Shown here: one piece after another, positions 12,333-15,725 of the stretch
Numbering within the stretch: the first letter of the stretch is position 1
Layout of the letters: each line of letters opens with the position of its first letter
DNA from: an uncultured Clostridia bacterium
GTDB taxonomy: Bacteria; Bacillota_A; Clostridia; Christensenellales; Aristaeellaceae
NCBI GenBank assembly: GCA_945871545.1
Contig: CAMBWJ010000010.1
Span: 1 to 15,725 of the forward strand
Length of the DNA: 15,725 nucleotides
Direction: 5' to 3'
Position numbers and translations under genes: made by a program
The notes under the pieces: model-generated
Told to the model about the DNA's origin: nothing
What the model saw: the letters and a program-made list of their open reading frames with translations, nothing else
The model's database searches: none

Positions 12333-13899
12333 AGCTCCCTGCCTTTCTGCGCAGGCGCGCGATGAAGAAGCCCTCGATCCCGTCCCGACCGGGCAGAATC
12401 TGGATGCAGCCGTTCACATAATGCCCACGTAGCTGCTCCGGGAGCCACTTGTCGTCCAAATCGGGCGCAAACTCCGGGTGCAGATTCAGGAAGGCCTCGA
12501 TCTGCCTTACGTTCTCCTCCGGCAGCAGCGTGCAGGTGGAGTACACCAGAAGCCCGCCCGGTTTGACACTGGCGGCGCAGGCGTTGAGAATCGCCTTCTG
12601 CACCGGAACCAGCGCGTCGATGGTCGCGCCCGTCAGGCGGTACTTGATATCCGGCTTGTCGCCCATCACACCCAGACCTGAGCAGGGCGCGTCCACCAGC
12701 ACCGCGTCCATGGACAGCTCCATGCTCTCCATGGGTTTTGCCGCGTCGCGCACCTGCGCGCGGATGTTGTCCAGCTCCAGGCGGCGCGCCGCCGCGCGGA
12801 TCAGCTCCACCCGGTGCTCGTGCAGATCCCAGGCGTACACGCGGCCCGTGCCCTGCATCGTCTCGGCGATCAGGCAGGTCTTGCCGCCGGGCGCTGCGCA
12901 GGCGTCCAGCACCTGCATGCCCGGCTTCGCGCCCACCGCAGCCGCCGCCAGCATGGAGCTCTCCCCCTGAATGGAGAACAGGCCCTTGCGGTAGCCCTCG
13001 TGGGCGGAGAGCTTGCCCGCGCCGGTCACGCGATACGCGCCGGACACCGTGGCATGCTCCCAGGTAAAGCTGTTCTGCGTCAGCCACGCCTCAAACGCCG
13101 CATCATTCATGCGCATGCGGTTGGGACGGATGGTGTCGCTGCGGCGGTCCGGCGACCAGGCGAGGATCTCCTCGGTCTGCTCCACGCCGTAAGCCGCTAC
13201 CAGCCGCGCAACCAGCTCCGGCGCGGTGGAATACTTCTCAGACAGATAGGCCTCCTGCTCCGCGTCGCGATCGGGCAGGGCCAGTTCGCCCGCGTCCCGG
13301 TCGCGGATCAGGCTCCGCAGCACGCCGTTCACCAGCGCGGTCAGGCCGTCCCGACCCGCGCGGCGGGTCTGCTTCACGGCCTCGTCCACCGCCGCGTGAT
13401 CCGGGATCCTGTCCATGAACAGCAGCTGCGCCGCAGCGATGCAGAGGATGTCCATGACCTCCGGCTCCGGGCGGGTCTTGAGCCGCGCGGCGAGCACGTG
13501 CTCGATGCGCAGCCGGTTTTCCAGCGTGAAGTAGAACACGCTGGAGGCCAGGCGGCGATCCTCGTCGCTGAGATGCGCCGCGCTCAGCTCCCGATCCAGC
13601 GCCTGAGCCGCATAGGCGTCGTTCCGCGCCACATTGCGCAGCGCCCGCAGCGCCACGTCACGGGCGGACGGCCCCGCAGGCTTCGCCGGAGCCGGTCTGC
13701 GGTCGCGGCCCTCGAACTTCCTGCCGACGGATTTGTCCCCCGGCTTGCGCTCGAACTTCTTCTCCCCCGGCTTGCGGTTATATTTCTTCTCGAAGGGCTT
13801 CTCACCGGGTTTCCGTTCAAATTTCTTTTCAAACGGCTTGCCGTCACGCTTGAATTCGCGCTTGTTTCCGCCCTGATTCCTGTTGTTTCCCTGATCCAT
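12322..13899 (-). CDS. rsmB: RsmB, 16S rRNA m5C967 methyltransferase with Lys-rich N-terminal repeats
   Basis: RsmB (Sun) methylates C967 of 16S rRNA at C5 with SAM. The 525-residue product has a NusB-like domain (about 79-205) and a Rossmann catalytic domain with DACAAPGGKT (332-341), DAPCSGLG (403-410, Cys406) and YSTCTL (453-458, catalytic Cys456). An unusual basic extension fills residues 1-75. It has a 13-residue unit PFEKK(F/Y)xRKPGEK repeated at 22-34 and 35-47, and a shorter KFERKPGDK at 48-56, then RRPAPAKPAG. The family is usually around 440-450 residues, so this region is an addition. The ATG at 13899 has only a weak G-rich Shine-Dalgarno 17 bp after fmt. The extension may bind rRNA; that is inference. 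Confidence 0.95.
   Translation of the reverse strand: MDQGNNRNQGGNKREFKRDGKPFEKKFERKPGEKPFEKKYNRKPGEKKFERKPGDKSVGRKFEGRDRRPAPAKPAGPSARDVALRALRNVARNDAYAAQALDRELSAAHLSDEDRRLASSVFYFTLENRLRIEHVLAARLKTRPEPEVMDILCIAAAQLLFMDRIPDHAAVDEAVKQTRRAGRDGLTALVNGVLRSLIRDRDAGELALPDRDAEQEAYLSEKYSTAPELVARLVAAYGVEQTEEILAWSPDRRSDTIRPNRMRMNDAAFEAWLTQNSFTWEHATVSGAYRVTGAGKLSAHEGYRKGLFSIQGESSMLAAAAVGAKPGMQVLDACAAPGGKTCLIAETMQGTGRVYAWDLHEHRVELIRAAARRLELDNIRAQVRDAAKPMESMELSMDAVLVDAPCSGLGVMGDKPDIKYRLTGATIDALVPVQKAILNACAASVKPGGLLVYSTCTLLPEENVRQIEAFLNLHPEFAPDLDDKWLPEQLRGHYVNGCIQILPGRDGIEGFFIARLRRKAGSYER
13690..13835 (-). repeat. Tandem repeat encoding the basic RsmB N-terminal tail
   Basis: On the coding strand two 39-bp units, each for PFEKKxxRKPGEK (residues 22-47, 13836-13759), are followed by a shorter unit for KFERKPGDK (residues 48-56, 13758-13732) and an Arg-rich stretch (57-70). 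Synonymous changes between units show that the repeat is old or maintained at protein level rather than freshly duplicated. It is coding and is not a CRISPR array. Confidence 0.6.
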
Positions 13900-13916
13900 T
13901 CGGCTGTTGCCCCGTT

Positions 13917-14849
13917 TCAGTTGAATTTGGTTCCAATTTCAATTTTCTTGCCCTGCAGGTAGGCCTTTGCGGTCATGCGTTTGGCGTTGGGCGCCTGCAT
14001 CTCCAGCACCTCCAGCCAGCCCTCGCCGCAGGCGATTTTCAGGCCCTCCTTGGCCCCGGACACCGCCACGGTGCCCGGCTCTGCAGCGCCCTCCGCAGCG
14101 CAGGGCTTCGCCAGATAGATTTTGAGTCTGCCGTCGCCATTCTCCGTGTAGGCGCAGGGCCAGGGATTCAGGCCGCGCACCTGACAGGAGATCTCCTGCG
14201 CGCTCCGCGTCCAGTCGATCCGGCCCATCTCCCTGGTGAGCATCGGCTGGTAGCTGGCCTCGGCCTCGTTCTGAGGCACGCTCTTCAGCCCGCCGTGGGG
14301 ATAGAATTTCAGCGTGTCGATCAGCAGCTTCGCGCCGATCTCCGACAGCCGCTGGGTCAGCTCACCCGCCGTCTCCAGCTCGCCGATGTCGGTCTGGGCT
14401 TTGAGCAGCATGTCGCCGGTGTCCATGCCCACGTCCGTGAGCATGGTGGTCACGCCGGCCACCTTCTCACCGTTCAGGATACACCAGTTGATGGGCGCGG
14501 AGCCGCGGTACTTCGGCAGCAGCGACGCATGCACGTTCACGGTGCCGTACTGGGGGATGGAAAGAATCTCCTTACTGAGCAACTGACCGAAGGCGGCGGT
14601 GACCACCAGCTCGGGCTTCAGCGCCCGCAGACAGTCCACGCCCTCCTGGGCCTTAATCTTTTCAAACTGATAGACCGGCACGCCGCGCTCCTGCGCAAGC
14701 AGCTTGACCGGGCAGGGCGTGAGCTTGTGTCCCCGGCCCGCCGGGCGATCCGGCTGGGTGATCACGCCGACCACGTCATAGCCATTGTCCAGCAGCGCGC
14801 GCAGCGAGGGCACGGCGAACTCCGGCGTGCCCATGAATACGATGCGCAT
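13917..14849 (-). CDS. fmt: Methionyl-tRNA formyltransferase
   Basis: Fmt formylates initiator Met-tRNA for translation initiation. The 310 residues match the family: MRIVFMGTPEFAVPSL at the start, QPDRPAGRG in the folate/tRNA loop, and the catalytic triad Asn105-His107-Asp143 (VNVHASLLPKYRGSAP and VGMDTGDM), which correspond to E. coli Asn106, His108 and Asp144. The C-terminal OB-like tRNA-binding domain begins near residue 205. It lies 3 bp after def, so formylation and deformylation genes are paired. Typical length and complete motifs make this call secure. Confidence 0.98.
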   Translation of the reverse strand: MRIVFMGTPEFAVPSLRALLDNGYDVVGVITQPDRPAGRGHKLTPCPVKLLAQERGVPVYQFEKIKAQEGVDCLRALKPELVVTAAFGQLLSKEILSIPQYGTVNVHASLLPKYRGSAPINWCILNGEKVAGVTTMLTDVGMDTGDMLLKAQTDIGELETAGELTQRLSEIGAKLLIDTLKFYPHGGLKSVPQNEAEASYQPMLTREMGRIDWTRSAQEISCQVRGLNPWPCAYTENGDGRLKIYLAKPCAAEGAAEPGTVAVSGAKEGLKIACGEGWLEVLEMQAPNAKRMTAKAYLQGKKIEIGTKFN

Positions 14850-14852
14850 GGC

Positions 14853-15323
14853 TCAGTCCTCCTCGTACTGGTCGGTCACGTCCTCGATCATCTTGTCCAC
14901 GTAGACGATGCCGTCCAGATGATCCAGCTCGTGACAGAAGGCCTGGGCCAGGAAGCCCTCGCCCTCCACCTCAATGTGACGGCCCTTGCGATCCTGGGCG
15001 TGCACCCGCACCTTCGCGGGACGCTCCACGGTGCCGCGCTTGCCGGGCACGGACAGGCAGCCCTCCACGCAGGTCTGCACGCCCTCGGCGGCGATGATCT
15101 CCGGGTTGACCAGCTCGATCAGGCCCTCGCCCACGTCCACGACCACCACGCGCTTGAGGATACCCACCTGCGGCGCAGCCAGACCCGCGCCGTCGGCCTC
15201 GTACATCGTGTCGGCCATGTCGTCCAGCAGCGTTGCCAGCCGCTTGTCAAAGGTATCCACCTTGCGGGCATGCTTGCGCAGCACCTCGTCCTCGCCCAGC
15301 ACTACGATCTTGCGAATTGCCAT
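14853..15323 (-). CDS. def: Peptide deformylase
   Basis: Def removes the N-formyl group from nascent proteins, using a metal (usually iron) at the ribosome exit. The 156-residue protein contains the three family motifs: GLAAPQVG (47-54), EGCLS (87-91, metal ligand Cys89) and HELDH (131-135, ligands His131 and His135, catalytic Glu132). Its acidic C-terminus (TDQYEED) is short. GAGGT lies 8 nt before the ATG at 15323, 29 bp after priA. The next gene is fmt. The sequence gives no reason to suspect a defect. Confidence 0.98.
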   Translation of the reverse strand: MAIRKIVVLGEDEVLRKHARKVDTFDKRLATLLDDMADTMYEADGAGLAAPQVGILKRVVVVDVGEGLIELVNPEIIAAEGVQTCVEGCLSVPGKRGTVERPAKVRVHAQDRKGRHIEVEGEGFLAQAFCHELDHLDGIVYVDKMIEDVTDQYEED

Positions 15324-15352
15324 ATATTCTTACCTCATTCCATAAAATATCA

Positions 15353-15725
15353 TCAATACAGGTTCGCCGGATTGACCTCCAGCTCAGCGCGCACGCTCTC
15401 GGGGGCCGCGTCGGCCATGGCCTGCATCCGGGCGCAGGCGGCGTTCACGTCGCCCTTGAAGTACATCTTCAAAAACAGCTGCCAGCGGTGCTCCCCGCGC
15501 AGCAGGGAGATCGGCGCCTCGTGGGCGCGCATCTGCACCACGTCGCCGCGCATGCTCTGTGCATCCAACCATTCGTTGAAGCGCGCCTCGTCCGCTTCCG
15601 CCGCCGCGCGCACCTGCTCTTCGTCCTTGCCGGAGTACACGATGCGCACAATCTGGGTAAACGGCGGGTATAGCGCGCTCCTGCGGAAGGCGCTCTCCTT
15701 GCGGTAGAAGGCCCGAAAGTCCTGT
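15353..15725 (-). CDS. priA: Primosomal protein N' (PriA), C-terminal part (cut by window edge)
   Basis: PriA is the helicase that restarts replication at stalled forks. The visible 123 residues match the C-terminus: QDFRAFYRKESAFRRSALYP then PFTQIVRIVYSG, followed by APISLLRGEHRWQLFLKMYF, the conserved C-terminal domain signature (typically APxxxxRGxYRxQ(L/I)xLK). The helicase core lies outside the window. The gene is the first visible member of the operon that runs to rpe, and it ends 29 bp before def. Confidence 0.95.
   Translation of the reverse strand, partial: QDFRAFYRKESAFRRSALYPPFTQIVRIVYSGKDEEQVRAAAEADEARFNEWLDAQSMRGDVVQMRAHEAPISLLRGEHRWQLFLKMYFKGDVNAACARMQAMADAAPESVRAELEVNPANLY

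Noticed and set aside
13690..13835. CRISPR-like regular repeats
   Set aside because: The repeats are in frame in rsmB, encode a periodic Lys-rich peptide, vary synonymously and have no unique spacers.
14295..15707. Long plus-strand open frame (470 codons) across fmt, def and priA
   Set aside because: It is antisense to three well-recognised genes. Its His/Leu/Val-rich translation is typical of the antisense frame of GC-rich coding DNA.

Overview
This window reads as a chromosomal segment of a high-GC (about 60% or more by eye) spore-forming Clostridia-type Firmicute. The evidence is the gene order priA-def-fmt-rsmB-rlmN-prpC-prkC-rsgA-rpe, which is the classic Bacillota cluster, a PyrR-type pyrimidine attenuator, RNase Y, and a YtfI/YtfJ (GerW) sporulation pair. 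No tRNA, rRNA, CRISPR array, insertion sequence or prophage gene is visible. A secreted serpin suggests a host-associated (probably gut) lifestyle, but that is inference.

Layout. (1) 1-945, minus: the N-terminal part of RNase Y (rny), cut by the window edge, with a leader that carries a perfect 16-bp palindrome, preceded by (2) an RsmC-like methyltransferase (926-1522, minus). (3) A divergent intergenic region at 1523-1653 holds a good extended -10 promoter for the methyltransferase. (4) 1654-3711, plus: a DUF2953 membrane protein (YtfI-like), the forespore protein YtfJ, and an unrecognised 324-residue protein. (5) A strong bidirectional terminator at 3718-3751 separates this unit from (6) a minus-strand pyrimidine unit, pyrR followed by a uracil permease. 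Its leader has a PyrR-binding loop and an attenuator. (7) A secreted or lipid-anchored serpin (5919-7040, minus). (8) 7134-15725, minus: a tightly packed housekeeping operon with overlaps or short gaps between all nine genes. It reads priA (partial), def, fmt, rsmB, rlmN, prpC, prkC, rsgA, rpe in transcription order.

How the genes work together. The large operon joins replication restart (PriA), formyl-Met loading and removal (Fmt, Def), rRNA modification (RsmB, RlmN), Ser/Thr phosphorylation signalling (PrpC/PrkC), 30S maturation (RsgA) and pentose metabolism (Rpe). PyrR senses pyrimidine nucleotides and, through its own leader, should control both itself and the uracil permease. YtfI/YtfJ act in spore formation or germination.

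The most notable signals outside the conserved genes are: the serpin, with a predicted P1 Met and an alpha-1-antitrypsin-like reactive-site context; a hairpin of 13/14 paired bases that both buries the serpin Shine-Dalgarno sequence and looks like an intrinsic terminator ending at the serpin start codon; a second, perfect 11-bp hairpin that buries the Shine-Dalgarno of the unknown 324-residue gene; and a palindromic operator candidate in front of rny. I do not see a clearly new multi-gene system.
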